Source of the DNA: Paenibacillus endoradicis | GTDB taxonomy: Bacteria > Bacillota > Bacilli > Paenibacillales > Paenibacillaceae | Length of the DNA stretch: 64,000 nt | Assembly (NCBI RefSeq): GCF_024721975.1 | Contig: NZ_JANQBB010000010.1 | Location: forward strand, 1-64,000 | Direction: 5' to 3' | Shown here: piece by piece, positions 28,739 through 37,007 of the stretch | Layout of the letters: every line of letters starts with the position of its first letter | Numbering within the stretch: the stretch's first letter is position 1 | Program-made: the position numbers and the translations under genes | Notes under the pieces: generated by a model | Databases searched by the model: none | Told to the model about the DNA's origin: nothing | The model's input: only the letters and a program-made list of their open reading frames with translations

Positions 28739-28785
28739 ATCTCCTTGTCCGCATATGTTTGTACAAGTATAGCGGACAAGGAGAT
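28739..28785 (+). promoter_or_regulatory. SD-sequestering hairpin of mntP
   Basis: ATCTCCTTGTCCGC (28739-28752) is perfectly complementary to GCGGACAAGGAGAT (28772-28785) with a 19-nt loop. The right arm contains the mntP SD AAGGAG, 8 nt before the ATG. In this fold the ribosome binding site is fully paired. There is no U-tract, so it is not a terminator. It does not match the known yybP-ykoY manganese riboswitch. Confidence 0.7.
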
Positions 28786-28790
28786 AATTT

Positions 28791-29351
28791 ATGTTAGATA
28801 CCAACGAATGGATAGGACAACTTATGACGATTGTAATGATTGCAGTCGCGCTAGGATTTGATGCATTTTCACTAGGGATAGGTATTGGTCTGAAAGGAAT
28901 TCGTTATCGACATATATTGAAGCTAGGAATTGTTATTGGATTATTTCATATTGTTATGCCAATTGGTGGCATGCTGATGGGGAATTTTATGAGTTCGGTG
29001 CTTGGCAATTGGGCTACAGTTGTAGCGGGCATACTGCTAATCATATTGGGTGCACATATGATCATAAATTCCTTCAAGGAAGAAGAAATGCAAATATTAG
29101 ATCATCGCACGTTTTGGGGGCTAATGCTACTATCCTTTAGTGTGAGTGTAGACTCTTTTTCGGTTGGTATTACGCTCGGCATGTTCCAAGTACAATTCTG
29201 GTTAACGGTATGTTTATTCGGAATATTGGGAGCAGTAATGGCTATGCTAGGGTTAAGTCTTGGCAGACGAGTTAGTCAGTCACTAGGAGTATATGGTGAG
29301 ACGTTTGGCGGTATTATTCTTGTCGTTTTCGGAGTTTATTTTATAGTATAA
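28791..29351 (+). CDS. mntP: Manganese efflux pump MntP
   Basis: A 186-residue membrane protein with six TM segments in two three-helix repeats. Each repeat has an acidic-polar motif: GFDAFSLGIGIG near residues 22-33 and SVDSFSVGITLG near 118-129, the metal path in MntP. It exports Mn2+. The ATG has SD AAGGAG, which lies in a strong hairpin. The location between ywlC and ywlE equals that of B. subtilis ywlD (mntP). Confidence 0.92.
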   Translation: MLDTNEWIGQLMTIVMIAVALGFDAFSLGIGIGLKGIRYRHILKLGIVIGLFHIVMPIGGMLMGNFMSSVLGNWATVVAGILLIILGAHMIINSFKEEEMQILDHRTFWGLMLLSFSVSVDSFSVGITLGMFQVQFWLTVCLFGILGAVMAMLGLSLGRRVSQSLGVYGETFGGIILVVFGVYFIV

Positions 29352-29375
29352 TAGGTGTTGAAAGGAGTTGGCACT

Positions 29376-29972
29376 ATGAAAAGAATATTATTCATATGCA
29401 CAGGTAATACTTGTCGATCTCCTATGGCAGAAGCATTTCTTAAAGGTCTTGCTCATGAAAAAGGTCTAATCGTTGCAGTTCGCTCAGCGGGAACATCTAC
29501 CGTCAATGGTATGCCAGTATCCGCAAATTCTTTATATGCCTTAAACCGTCGAGGTATTCAACATAAAGGTAGTTCATCTGTACTGCAAGAAGAAGCGTTA
29601 GAATGGGCCGATCTCGTACTTACGATGACTTCTGCACATAAGCGGGATGTGTTGCAAAAATATCCTAATATGATGGATAAAACCTATACGGTGAAAGAAT
29701 TCGCATATATGGATGAAGAGCTACAGCAGAAAATTACCGAACTAGAAAGTTTGTATACCGATTTGCAGATGAAGCAAATCTTAGGTCAACCTATTGAGGA
29801 GAAAGAACGCCAACGTCTGATAGCTTTAGATCAATCTATTCCTAATTTTGATGTTGCTGATCCTTTTGGCGGTTCACAGTCACACTATGATCATTGTGCT
29901 GACGAGTTAGAAGAAGTTATCTTTAAGTTAGTCGACAAGTTACTACTATTGCGTAGTCAACAACAAAAATAG
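29376..29972 (+). CDS. ywlE: Protein-arginine phosphatase YwlE (LMW-PTP fold)
   Basis: A low-molecular-weight phosphatase with the P-loop C8-TGNTCRS. The Thr at loop position 5 (T12) is the residue that gives B. subtilis YwlE its phospho-arginine specificity, so it probably reverses McsB kinase marks that target proteins to ClpCP. The general acid is in DVADPFGG. At 198 residues it is about 45 longer than B. subtilis YwlE; the extra residues form an acidic helical insertion (about 115-160) just before the DPF loop. ATG 29376 has SD AAAGGAG. Confidence 0.88.
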   Translation: MKRILFICTGNTCRSPMAEAFLKGLAHEKGLIVAVRSAGTSTVNGMPVSANSLYALNRRGIQHKGSSSVLQEEALEWADLVLTMTSAHKRDVLQKYPNMMDKTYTVKEFAYMDEELQQKITELESLYTDLQMKQILGQPIEEKERQRLIALDQSIPNFDVADPFGGSQSHYDHCADELEEVIFKLVDKLLLLRSQQQK

Positions 29973-29997
29973 ATGGTAAATTCTCATAATTAGATGA

Positions 29998-30026
29998 TTG
30001 ATATTTATTATAAAATCCGCTATTAT
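29998..30026 (+). promoter_or_regulatory. Promoter of the rpiB-ywlG-glyA operon
   Basis: TTGATA (29998-30003) and TATTAT (30021-30026) have a 17-bp spacer, placing the transcript start just before the ZTP aptamer. Confidence 0.75.
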
Positions 30027-30039
30027 AAAGCTATATAAG

Positions 30040-30115
30040 CGGTCTTCGATGTAACTGGCGACGGAAGTGGGCAACCACGATGGAGCATCGGAGTATACGG
30101 CCGGTCGCCTGGGCA
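30040..30115 (+). promoter_or_regulatory. ZTP riboswitch (pfl motif)
   Basis: The conserved pfl elements occur in order: AACTGGCG, a GTGGGCAACCAC hairpin, GATGGAGCATCGG and the 3' block GGCCGGTCGCCTGGGCA that forms the pseudoknot. The class senses ZMP/ZTP, which build up when 10-formyl-tetrahydrofolate is short, and turns on one-carbon genes. Here it precedes rpiB, ywlG and glyA; glyA is the classic target. Confidence 0.93.
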
Positions 30116-30158
30116 AAGAGCAACGTGCTATTCATAGCATGTTTTGCTCTTTTTTTCA
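30113..30158 (+). terminator. Expression-platform terminator of the ZTP riboswitch
   Basis: AAAGAGCAACGTGCTA pairs with TAGCATGTTTTGCTCTTT, followed by TTTTT. The stem starts inside the aptamer's last bases, so ligand binding would prevent it from forming: an ON switch by antitermination. Confidence 0.88.
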
Positions 30159-30252
30159 TTTTTTAAGAAAAAGCGTTATACTACGAGTATACGTTATGTT
30201 CGAAAAAACATCTTGTATCCAATCATATTATTGAACCGAGAGGGTGTTTAGC

Positions 30253-30711
30253 TTGAAAATTGCAATTGGTGCTGACCACGGTGGATACCGTCTAAAAGAT
30301 GAAATTGTACCGTTTTTGAAATCTTTAGGTCATGAAGTAGAAGATTTTGGTTGTGATTGTAATGGATCAGTAGATTATCCTGATTATGCATTGCCAGTAT
30401 GTGACCAAGTTGCAGAAGGTAAAGCGGATCGTGGTATTTTAATTTGTGGAACAGGTATTGGTATGTCTATCGCCGCCAATAAACATGCAGGTATTCGATG
30501 TGCGTTGGTTGGAGATACATTCTCTGCACATGCGACTCGTGATCATAATGATACGAATGTACTTGCACTTGGTGAGCGTGTGACTGGTCCTGGGTTAGCA
30601 TTAGATATCGTTAAAATATGGATTGAAACACCATTCTCTAACGGCGAGCGTCATGTTGGCCGTCTGAAAAAAGTAGCAGATATCGAAAAACGATTCATTA
30701 CTGGGGAGTAG
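30253..30711 (+). CDS. rpiB: Ribose 5-phosphate isomerase B
   Basis: It interconverts ribose 5-phosphate and ribulose 5-phosphate. The 152-residue LacAB/RpiB fold shows GADHGG at 6-11 and the active Cys in ICGTGIGMSIAANK. TTG 30253 follows SD GAGAGGG at about 8 nt and gives the family start MKIAIGADHGG; GTG 30244 sits on the SD. It is the first gene behind the ZTP riboswitch and is 6 bp from ywlG. Confidence 0.93.
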   Translation: MKIAIGADHGGYRLKDEIVPFLKSLGHEVEDFGCDCNGSVDYPDYALPVCDQVAEGKADRGILICGTGIGMSIAANKHAGIRCALVGDTFSAHATRDHNDTNVLALGERVTGPGLALDIVKIWIETPFSNGERHVGRLKKVADIEKRFITGE

Positions 30712-30717
30712 TGTAGT

Positions 30718-31272
30718 ATGACACATTCACATGATGATATTGCAACACAAGTTGAAACGGCAATCCGTGAACTGATGGAAGTATGCCAATGGACGAAACC
30801 TAAGTTGTTAGTATTCGGGACGAGTACTAGTGAAGTTATGGGTGAACACATTGGCCGCGCAGGCGCAGTAGATATCGCAAGTGCGATTTATCGCGGAATT
30901 GAAACTGCACGTCAGCAATATTCCTTTATCCCGGTATTTCAATGTTGCGAACATCTCAACCGTGCGATTGTCATTGAACAAGATGTTGCAGAGATGCTTC
31001 ATAAAGACATTGTTCATGCTGTTCCAGTGCCGCATGCTGGAGGCTCCATGGCTGCGTACGCTTTTACAAAGATGAAGCAACCATGCCTAGTTGAAAGTAT
31101 TGCAGCAGACGCAGGAATTGATATAGGTGATACGTTTATCGGTATGCACTTGAAACAAGTTGCCGTTCCGTTACGTGGCTCATTGCGATCGATCGGCTCG
31201 GCTCATCTAACGATGGCGTATAGTCGTCCCAAGTTGATCGGCGGACCTCGTACCACCTATGTTCGCTTGTGA
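30718..31272 (+). CDS. ywlG: UPF0340/DUF436 protein YwlG (TIGR01440)
   Basis: A conserved 184-residue protein of unknown function; YwlG relatives sit beside glyA and rpiB in many Bacilli. Visible conserved blocks are VFGTSTSEVMGEHIGRAG, FQCCEHLNRA and VPVPHAGGSMAA, ending PKLIGGPRTTY. The last three codons and the stop (V-R-L-TGA) are encoded by the terminal arm of repeat copy R8, so the native C terminus was replaced or extended by the repeat. The start ATG has SD GGGAGTAG. Confidence 0.88.
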   Translation: MTHSHDDIATQVETAIRELMEVCQWTKPKLLVFGTSTSEVMGEHIGRAGAVDIASAIYRGIETARQQYSFIPVFQCCEHLNRAIVIEQDVAEMLHKDIVHAVPVPHAGGSMAAYAFTKMKQPCLVESIAADAGIDIGDTFIGMHLKQVAVPLRGSLRSIGSAHLTMAYSRPKLIGGPRTTYVRL

Positions 31273-31413
31273 TTACGAGGTAACGCGCTGTAGCGTATTC
31301 GACTTCGAATATGCCATTCATCGGAAGTCTGTGATACTCACGTACCAATAACGTACGTTCCGTTTCTCGACAATCCTAGCTTCATTTCATCTTCTTAGTA
31401 CTGACAAGCGAAC
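31261..31413 (+). repeat. Structured intergenic repeat, copy R8
   Basis: A 153-bp copy with a perfect 10-bp inverted repeat, GTTCGCTTGT (31261-31270) and ACAAGCGAAC (31404-31413). Its first 12 bp are the last codons and stop of ywlG. Internal: GTGATTACGA, the TATTCGACTTCGAATA palindrome, CATTCATCG, a CGTACCAATAACGTACG hairpin and CTAGCTTCATTTCATCTTCT. It is highly similar to R5. Confidence 0.85.
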
Positions 31414-31417
31414 GATC

Positions 31418-31515
31418 CAATGAAGCAGGGCGTCTACACCTTTCGTGGGTGACTTCATTGCTTCCAAGCGTCCGCTTCACTTTGTGAATCTGGCTTTCCA
31501 TTGGGGGCATGATGC
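31418..31515 (+). other. Hairpin-rich leader upstream of glyA
   Basis: Downstream of R8 lie CAATGAAG (31418-31425) pairing with CTTCATTG (31453-31460), then AAGCGTCCGCTT, then GGGGCATGATGCCCC. No named RNA class fits and there is no T-run. It lies within the putative rpiB-ywlG-glyA transcript. Confidence 0.35.
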
Positions 31516-31594
31516 CCCTGCTCAGAAGCGCTAACTCATATTTTTTACACTTTCATTGAAAGTATATATAAATCAAATCTTAGGAGGAATAATA

Positions 31595-32842
31595 ATGGAA
31601 CATTTACGTAAGCAAGATCCACAAGTATTGGAAGCTCTTGGTCTTGAGCTACAGCGTCAACGTGATAACATTGAACTAATTGCATCTGAAAATATCGTTA
31701 GCCCTGCGGTACTTGAAGCTATGGGTTCTGTACTAACGAACAAATACGCTGAAGGTTATCCTAGTAAACGTTACTATGGTGGTTGTGAGCATGTTGATAT
31801 CGTTGAAGATATTGCTCGTGATCGTGCGAAAGAACTATTTGGTGCTGAGCATGCTAACGTGCAACCTCACTCAGGCGCACAAGCTAACATGGCAGTATAT
31901 CTTGCAGCATTGAAACCTGGTGATACTGTACTTGGTATGAATCTTGCTCATGGCGGTCACTTAACTCACGGTAGCCCAGTAAATGCTTCCGGTCTTCTAT
32001 ATAATTTCGTTGCTTATGGCGTACAAGAAGATTCTTTCACAATTGATTATGAAGAAGTTCGTAAACTTGCTTTCAAACACCGTCCGCGTCTTATCGTAGC
32101 GGGTGCAAGTGCGTACCCTCGTATCATTGATTTTGAAACACTTGGTCAAATTGCTAATGAAGTAGGCGCATTGTTCATGGTTGATATGGCACATATCGCT
32201 GGTCTTGTAGCCGCTGGTTTGCATCCAAACCCAGTACCACATGCACACTTTGTTACGACAACAACTCATAAAACACTTCGTGGACCTCGTGGTGGTATGA
32301 TTCTTTGCCGCAAACCTTGGGCAGCTGCTATCGACAAAGCTGTTTTCCCTGGTTCTCAAGGTGGTCCTTTGATGCATATCATTGCTGCTAAAGCTGTGGC
32401 TTTTGGTGAAGCATTGCAAGATGAATTCAAACAATATGGAAACAATGTTGTTAACAATGCAAAAGTTCTAGCAGAAAGACTTACTGCTAACGGTATTAAT
32501 CTAGTTTCTGGCGGTACAGATAATCACCTTATGTTGATTGATACTCGTAATCTTAATATTACTGGTAAAGTGGCAGAACATATTCTTGATGAAGTTGGCA
32601 TTACAGTAAACAAAAATGCGATTCCATTTGACCCAACTAGCCCGTTTGTAACAAGTGGTATTCGTCTAGGAACACCAGCTGTAACTGCACGTGGTATGGA
32701 TGCTGAAGCAATGAAAGTTATTGCTGATGTGGTTACAATGGTATTGAAAAATCCTGAAGATGAGGCTGTTAGAGAAGATGCTCGTGCACAAGTTCGTAAT
32801 CTTACAGCTAAGTTCCCTATCTATCCAGGTCTAACTTACTAA
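31595..32842 (+). CDS. glyA: Serine hydroxymethyltransferase
   Basis: A PLP enzyme that converts serine and tetrahydrofolate to glycine and 5,10-methylene-THF, the main one-carbon source. The 415-residue sequence is highly conserved: SENIVS near the N terminus, [11 protein letters not shown], and the PLP lysine in [17 protein letters not shown] 31595 follows SD TAGGAGGA; an upstream in-frame ATG at 31556 precedes that SD and is rejected. It is the third gene of the ZTP-controlled unit, separated from ywlG by repeat R8. Confidence 0.97.
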   Translation: MEHLRKQDPQVLEALGLELQRQRDNIELIASENIVSPAVLEAMGSVLTNKYAEGYPSKRYYGGCEHVDIVEDIARDRAKELFGAEHANVQPHSGAQANMAVYLAALKPGDTVLGMNLAHGGHLTHGSPVNASGLLYNFVAYGVQEDSFTIDYEEVRKLAFKHRPRLIVAGASAYPRIIDFETLGQIANEVGALFMVDMAHIAGLVAAGLHPNPVPHAHFVTTTTHKTLRGPRGGMILCRKPWAAAIDKAVFPGSQGGPLMHIIAAKAVAFGEALQDEFKQYGNNVVNNAKVLAERLTANGINLVSGGTDNHLMLIDTRNLNITGKVAEHILDEVGITVNKNAIPFDPTSPFVTSGIRLGTPAVTARGMDAEAMKVIADVVTMVLKNPEDEAVREDARAQVRNLTAKFPIYPGLTY

Positions 32843-32856
32843 TAGAATAATATACT

Positions 32857-32901
32857 GAACTGTCCAATCGGAAGATCACTTCTGGTTGGACAGTTTTTTT
32901 G
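32857..32901 (+). terminator. Terminator after glyA
   Basis: AACTGTCCAATCGGAAG pairs with CTTCTGGTTGGACAGTT including G-U pairs, followed by a run of T residues. Confidence 0.9.
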
Positions 32902-32954
32902 TATTTTAAAGCAAAATAATATGTTTCAAATTTAACGAATAGGAGGGATTAATT

Positions 32955-32975
32955 ATGCAAATAGTAAGAATGTAA
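32955..32975 (+). other. Six-codon mini-ORF with a perfect SD
   Basis: ATG-CAA-ATA-GTA-AGA-ATG-TAA (MQIVRM) follows TAGGAGGG at ideal spacing. It could be a leader peptide or the relic of a lost gene's start. It lies 180 bp upstream of the oppA promoter, so attenuation of opp is unlikely. Confidence 0.3.
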
Positions 32976-33153
32976 AATATATGTGGAGCATGAAATTAAT
33001 TTCAATATATTACTATTACACGCAACATTTAACTGGGATAAAATGTGCTCACAATATGTTCACTATTTTATTTAGTACGTTAACAAGTCAGTGGTATAAA
33101 GGGTTTGTGTAATAATTAAAATGAATATTTTACCATTGTCATTTTTTGTTGTA

Positions 33154-33183
33154 TTGACACATTTTACATTCAAGTAGTATAGT
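33154..33183 (+). promoter_or_regulatory. Promoter of the opp operon
   Basis: A consensus TTGACA (33154-33159) and TATAGT (33178-33183) have an 18-bp spacer. Confidence 0.65.
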
Positions 33184-33338
33184 CAACCCCATGTTTTCAT
33201 TAAAGAATTGTGTAATCGCAAATAAGTATAAATATTAGTTTTGTTGTATAAGAATTCACTTCTCTAATATTTTTGTCGTGATTATTTCGATTTCAACAAC
33301 AAGGCTTTACCACATCTAGATTAAAGGGGAGTAAGAAC

Positions 33339-34985
33339 ATGAACAGAAAGAATCTAATTTCTATCCTTTCTTTGGTACTTGTACTGGCTATTTTCACAAC
33401 GGCCTGTGGGAGTGGTACCAAAAATGAAAGTGGCGCAAGTAACAATGAATTCCGCATGAATTTAGCTACTGAGCCTCCAACATTAGATCCAGCGCAAGCA
33501 ACAGATCAAGTATCTTTCACAGTAATTAATGCAATCTATGAAGGTCTAACAATTGTTGACGAGAATGGTGATGTACAACCAGGCGTTGCTGAAAAATGGG
33601 ATATCTCGCCAGATGGTAAAACATATACATTTACAATTCGTTCAGATGCTAAATGGAACAATGGCGATGCTGTAACTGCTAATGATTTCGAATTCTCTTG
33701 GAAACGCGCACTTAATCCTGAGTTAGTTCCTGAACCTTCTCAATACGCGTACCAAATGTACTATATTGAAGGTGCTGAAGCTTTCAACACCGGAAAAGGT
33801 TCTGTTGATGATGTAGCTGTTAAAGCTACAGATGAGCATACTCTAGTTGTGACTCTAACAAACCCAATTCCATATTTTGAATCATTGCTTTCTACTGCTA
33901 TCTACTTCCCAGTTCACTCTTCTGTAACTGAGAATGAGGCTTTTGCTGCAGCGGCTGACACAATGATTACTAACGGTCCATTTACAATGACGCAATGGAA
34001 ACGTAATACATCGATTGTTCTTGAACCAAACGAAAATTATCATGCACGTGATGATATTAAATTCGCAAAAGTATCAATGACGATCGTTAATGATCCAAGT
34101 TCAGAACTTAATATGTATAAAACAGGAAAATTGGATTATGCTGGTCACCCAACAGGTTCACTTCCAACAGAACAATATGAAACACTGAAGAAAGAATATC
34201 CAGACGACTTTAAAATTAAAGGAACAGCAAGTTTGTATTACTACATCATGAATACAACTGCAGAACCTTTCAATAATGCAAAAATTCGCCAAGCACTGTC
34301 TATGGCGATCAGCCGTACCGACTTGACTGAAAAAGTATCACTTGGTGGTCAAATCCCAGCATTTGGACTAGTGCCTCCAGGTATTAAAGGTGTTGAAGGC
34401 GAGTTCCGTAGTGAGTTTAAAGACGATTACTTCCAAGAAAATGTTGAAGAAGCAAAAGTTTTACTTGCTGAAGGACTAGCAGAAGAAGGTTGGACAGAAC
34501 TTCCGGCGTTCACACTGAAATTTAACACTGATCCTACTCATCAAAAAGTAGCTGAAGCAGTTGTTGATATGTGGCGTTCAAATCTAGGTATTGATGCTCA
34601 AATCGGTAACGAAGAGTGGGGCGTATTCTTAGATAATCGTGTAGCGATGAACTTCCAAATCGAGCGTTCTGGTTGGGGAGCAGACTACAATGATCCAATT
34701 TCATTCGTAGGTTTATTCACTTCTAAGAGCGGTAATAACAACACTGGTTATGCTAATCCAGAGTACGATGCTTTAATCGCTGAAATTAATGCTACAACGG
34801 ATCAAAAGGTTCGTATGGAGTTAATTGCGCAAGCAGAAAAAATGTTGATTGATTCACATTCAATTATACCAATTTACTATTACAGCTCTGTGCATATGAT
34901 GAAACCTGATGTAAAAGGTGTGTATGTTGACTTTAAAGGCGATGTTAACTATACACGTGGATACTACGAACAAGAACAAGAATAG
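33339..34985 (+). CDS. oppA: Oligopeptide ABC transporter, substrate-binding lipoprotein
   Basis: A 548-residue family 5 extracellular solute-binding protein. It has a lipoprotein signal with lipobox FTTAC, Cys23 being the lipidation site, then a Gly/Ser linker. The mature domain begins FRMNLATEPPTLDPAQATD, typical of OppA/MppA. It captures peptides outside the membrane for OppBCDF. SD AAGGGGAG. A hairpin after the stop probably lets oppA mRNA be more abundant than the permease part. Ligand preference cannot be told. Confidence 0.93.
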   Translation: MNRKNLISILSLVLVLAIFTTACGSGTKNESGASNNEFRMNLATEPPTLDPAQATDQVSFTVINAIYEGLTIVDENGDVQPGVAEKWDISPDGKTYTFTIRSDAKWNNGDAVTANDFEFSWKRALNPELVPEPSQYAYQMYYIEGAEAFNTGKGSVDDVAVKATDEHTLVVTLTNPIPYFESLLSTAIYFPVHSSVTENEAFAAAADTMITNGPFTMTQWKRNTSIVLEPNENYHARDDIKFAKVSMTIVNDPSSELNMYKTGKLDYAGHPTGSLPTEQYETLKKEYPDDFKIKGTASLYYYIMNTTAEPFNNAKIRQALSMAISRTDLTEKVSLGGQIPAFGLVPPGIKGVEGEFRSEFKDDYFQENVEEAKVLLAEGLAEEGWTELPAFTLKFNTDPTHQKVAEAVVDMWRSNLGIDAQIGNEEWGVFLDNRVAMNFQIERSGWGADYNDPISFVGLFTSKSGNNNTGYANPEYDALIAEINATTDQKVRMELIAQAEKMLIDSHSIIPIYYYSSVHMMKPDVKGVYVDFKGDVNYTRGYYEQEQE

Positions 34986-35041
34986 GTATCAGAAGTTTAT
35001 TCTGAAAACTTGCTTTTGAACTTGCATTAATAATACAAGTC

Positions 35042-35084
35042 AGGGGGATATATGCTTCTTTTTCAGCATATATCCTTCTCTTGT
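35042..35084 (+). terminator. Leaky hairpin between oppA and oppB
   Basis: GGGATATATGCT pairs with AGCATATATCC around TCTTTTTC, followed by TTCTCTT. It lies inside the operon and would lower downstream transcription or protect the oppA 3' end. Confidence 0.6.
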
Positions 35085-35114
35085 AACATGACATCATTGG
35101 AGGTGTGACATAAG

Positions 35115-36050
35115 TTGGTCCGCTATATTATACAGAAGATAATGTACATGCTCTTGTCGATATTCGTTTTAGCTTCAGCGACGTTCTTCTTAATGAAGGC
35201 GATACCGGGTAATCCGTTTCAGTCTGAGAAAAACATCCCTGCCGCTATTCAACAAAAGTTGTTGGAAAAGTACGGATTTGATAAACCGATTTGGGAGCAA
35301 TACCTAAACTATATGAACAACCTGCTGCATCTTGATCTTGGAACATCAATGAAACAGCAATATACAACTGTAGAATCTGTTATTGTAAATGGTTTTGGTT
35401 ATTCTATGCAGCTTGGTTTATGGGCAATACTCTTATCTATTGCAGCAGGATTGCTTCTTGGTCTTATCGCTGCTTTAAATCATCGTAAATTTCTTGATGG
35501 TTTCACAATCTTTATTGCCGTGCTAGGTGTATCTATCCCTAACTTTGTTGTAGCTGCCGGATTACAGTATATATTCGGAGTTGAATTACAATGGTTTAAC
35601 GTAACGGGTCTAAATGGTCCTATGGATTATGTCCTACCTGTTATTGCTTTATCGTTCCTTCCGACAGCATTCATTGCGAGGCTTACTCGTTCAAGCATGC
35701 TTGAAGTTCTATCGGCGGATTATATTAAAACAGCAAAATCTAAAGGTTTATCAGGAAAAGTTATTCTTGTGCGTCATGCGTTAAGAAATGCAATTTTGCC
35801 GGTCGTTACTTACGTCGGTCCAATGACTGCCAACATTATTACAGGATCTGTTATTGTTGAGCAGATTTTCGGAATCGGTGGTCTAGGTAAAGACTTCGTC
35901 AATAGTATTACTAATCGTGATTACACGTTAATTATGGGACTTACGATTTTTTATGCAGTTATTCTGATGCTTGCGCGCTTAATTACAGATATCGCCTACG
36001 GCTTTGTTGATCCGCGAATTAAGTTAGCAAGAGGCAAAGGAGGATCGTAA
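35115..36050 (+). CDS. oppB: Oligopeptide ABC transporter permease OppB
   Basis: A 311-residue permease with six TM segments. The N-terminal signature RYIIQKIMYMLLSIF and ATFFLMKAIPGNPF are typical of OppB/DppB. The EAA loop that contacts the ATPases is near residues 205-235 (DYIKTAKSKGLSGKVILVRHALRNA). The start is TTG with SD GGAGGTG at 9 nt. Its stop codon overlaps the oppC ATG by one base. Confidence 0.93.
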   Translation: MVRYIIQKIMYMLLSIFVLASATFFLMKAIPGNPFQSEKNIPAAIQQKLLEKYGFDKPIWEQYLNYMNNLLHLDLGTSMKQQYTTVESVIVNGFGYSMQLGLWAILLSIAAGLLLGLIAALNHRKFLDGFTIFIAVLGVSIPNFVVAAGLQYIFGVELQWFNVTGLNGPMDYVLPVIALSFLPTAFIARLTRSSMLEVLSADYIKTAKSKGLSGKVILVRHALRNAILPVVTYVGPMTANIITGSVIVEQIFGIGGLGKDFVNSITNRDYTLIMGLTIFYAVILMLARLITDIAYGFVDPRIKLARGKGGS

Positions 36051-36973
36051 TGTCAGATCAAACATTATCTAAGAAAGATTTTGCTAAGCTAGAGAAGAAT
36101 GAAGTATCTTCTGATCTAGTTGTGCGTGAAAGTATATCTGCTTGGAAAGATGCTTGGATTCGTCTGAAAGAAAACAAGCTAGCTATGATAAGTTTAGTAG
36201 TTTTATTATTCATTGTTTTGTTTGCAATTATTGGACAATGGATGACACCGTATGATTATAAAACGAATGATTTGTCGATAACGAATCAAGCACCGAGTTC
36301 TGAGCATTGGTTCGGTACAGATGCTCTTGGACGAGATATGTTTGAACGTACTTGGATGGGTGCCGGAATATCGTTGCAGGTCGGATTATACGCTGCAATA
36401 GTCGATCTAATCCTCGGGGTTATTATTGGCGGTATTATGGGTTATTACGGTGGTAGAGTGGATGAGGTATTGAATCGTATTTGTGAAATATTGTACTCCA
36501 TTCCTAGCATGTTAGTAGTCATTTTGCTTATTGTTATTCTCGAGCCGAGTATGTTCACAATCGTATTAGCGCTAAGTATTACTGGGTGGATTAATATGGC
36601 CTGGATTGTCCGTGGTCAAGTTATGCAGCTTAAAAGCCAGGAATATGTATTAGCTGCTCGTACGCTAGGTGCAAGTACAAGTCATATTATGAGGAAACAT
36701 CTTATTCCAAATGCAATGGGTCCCATTATTGTAACGATTACAATGACAGTACCATCTGCTATTTTCGCAGAAGCATTTCTAAGCTTCCTTGGTCTTGGTG
36801 TTCAATCTCCAGCGGCATCACTTGGTACTTTGATAAATGATGCATTGAAAGCTATGACAGTCTATCCGTGGCGTATGATTTTCCCTGCTGTCTTAATTAG
36901 TTTAACTATGCTTTGCTTTAATATATTTGGTGATGGATTACGTGATGCGCTAGATCCGAAAATGAAAAAATAA
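36050..36973 (+). CDS. oppC: Oligopeptide ABC transporter permease OppC
   Basis: A 307-residue permease partner with an N-terminal cytoplasmic extension (to about residue 40), six TM segments, the signature HWFGTDALGRDMFERTW, and the EAA loop YVLAARTLGASTSHIMRKHL. SD AGGAGG lies at the end of oppB. Downstream, unusually, 277 bp with tandem repeats separate it from oppD; such genes usually abut. Confidence 0.93.
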   Translation: MSDQTLSKKDFAKLEKNEVSSDLVVRESISAWKDAWIRLKENKLAMISLVVLLFIVLFAIIGQWMTPYDYKTNDLSITNQAPSSEHWFGTDALGRDMFERTWMGAGISLQVGLYAAIVDLILGVIIGGIMGYYGGRVDEVLNRICEILYSIPSMLVVILLIVILEPSMFTIVLALSITGWINMAWIVRGQVMQLKSQEYVLAARTLGASTSHIMRKHLIPNAMGPIIVTITMTVPSAIFAEAFLSFLGLGVQSPAASLGTLINDALKAMTVYPWRMIFPAVLISLTMLCFNIFGDGLRDALDPKMKK

Positions 36974-37007
36974 CGGATGCTCACGATATTGCTTCTCTCT
37001 TCGGTGA

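Larger units (their letters stand above)
32905..33338. other. 434-bp region before oppA
   Basis: AT-rich DNA with no ordinary gene. It holds a miniature ORF at 32955-32975 and the oppA promoter at 33154-33183. The leader between the promoter and oppA is about 150 nt, without a fold I recognise. Confidence 0.4.

Noticed and set aside
28687..28790. yybP-ykoY manganese riboswitch upstream of mntP
   Set aside because: The conserved loops of that class are absent; only the SD hairpin is found.
31997..32434. 145-codon reverse-strand frame inside glyA
   Set aside because: Shadow of glyA without ribosome binding site.
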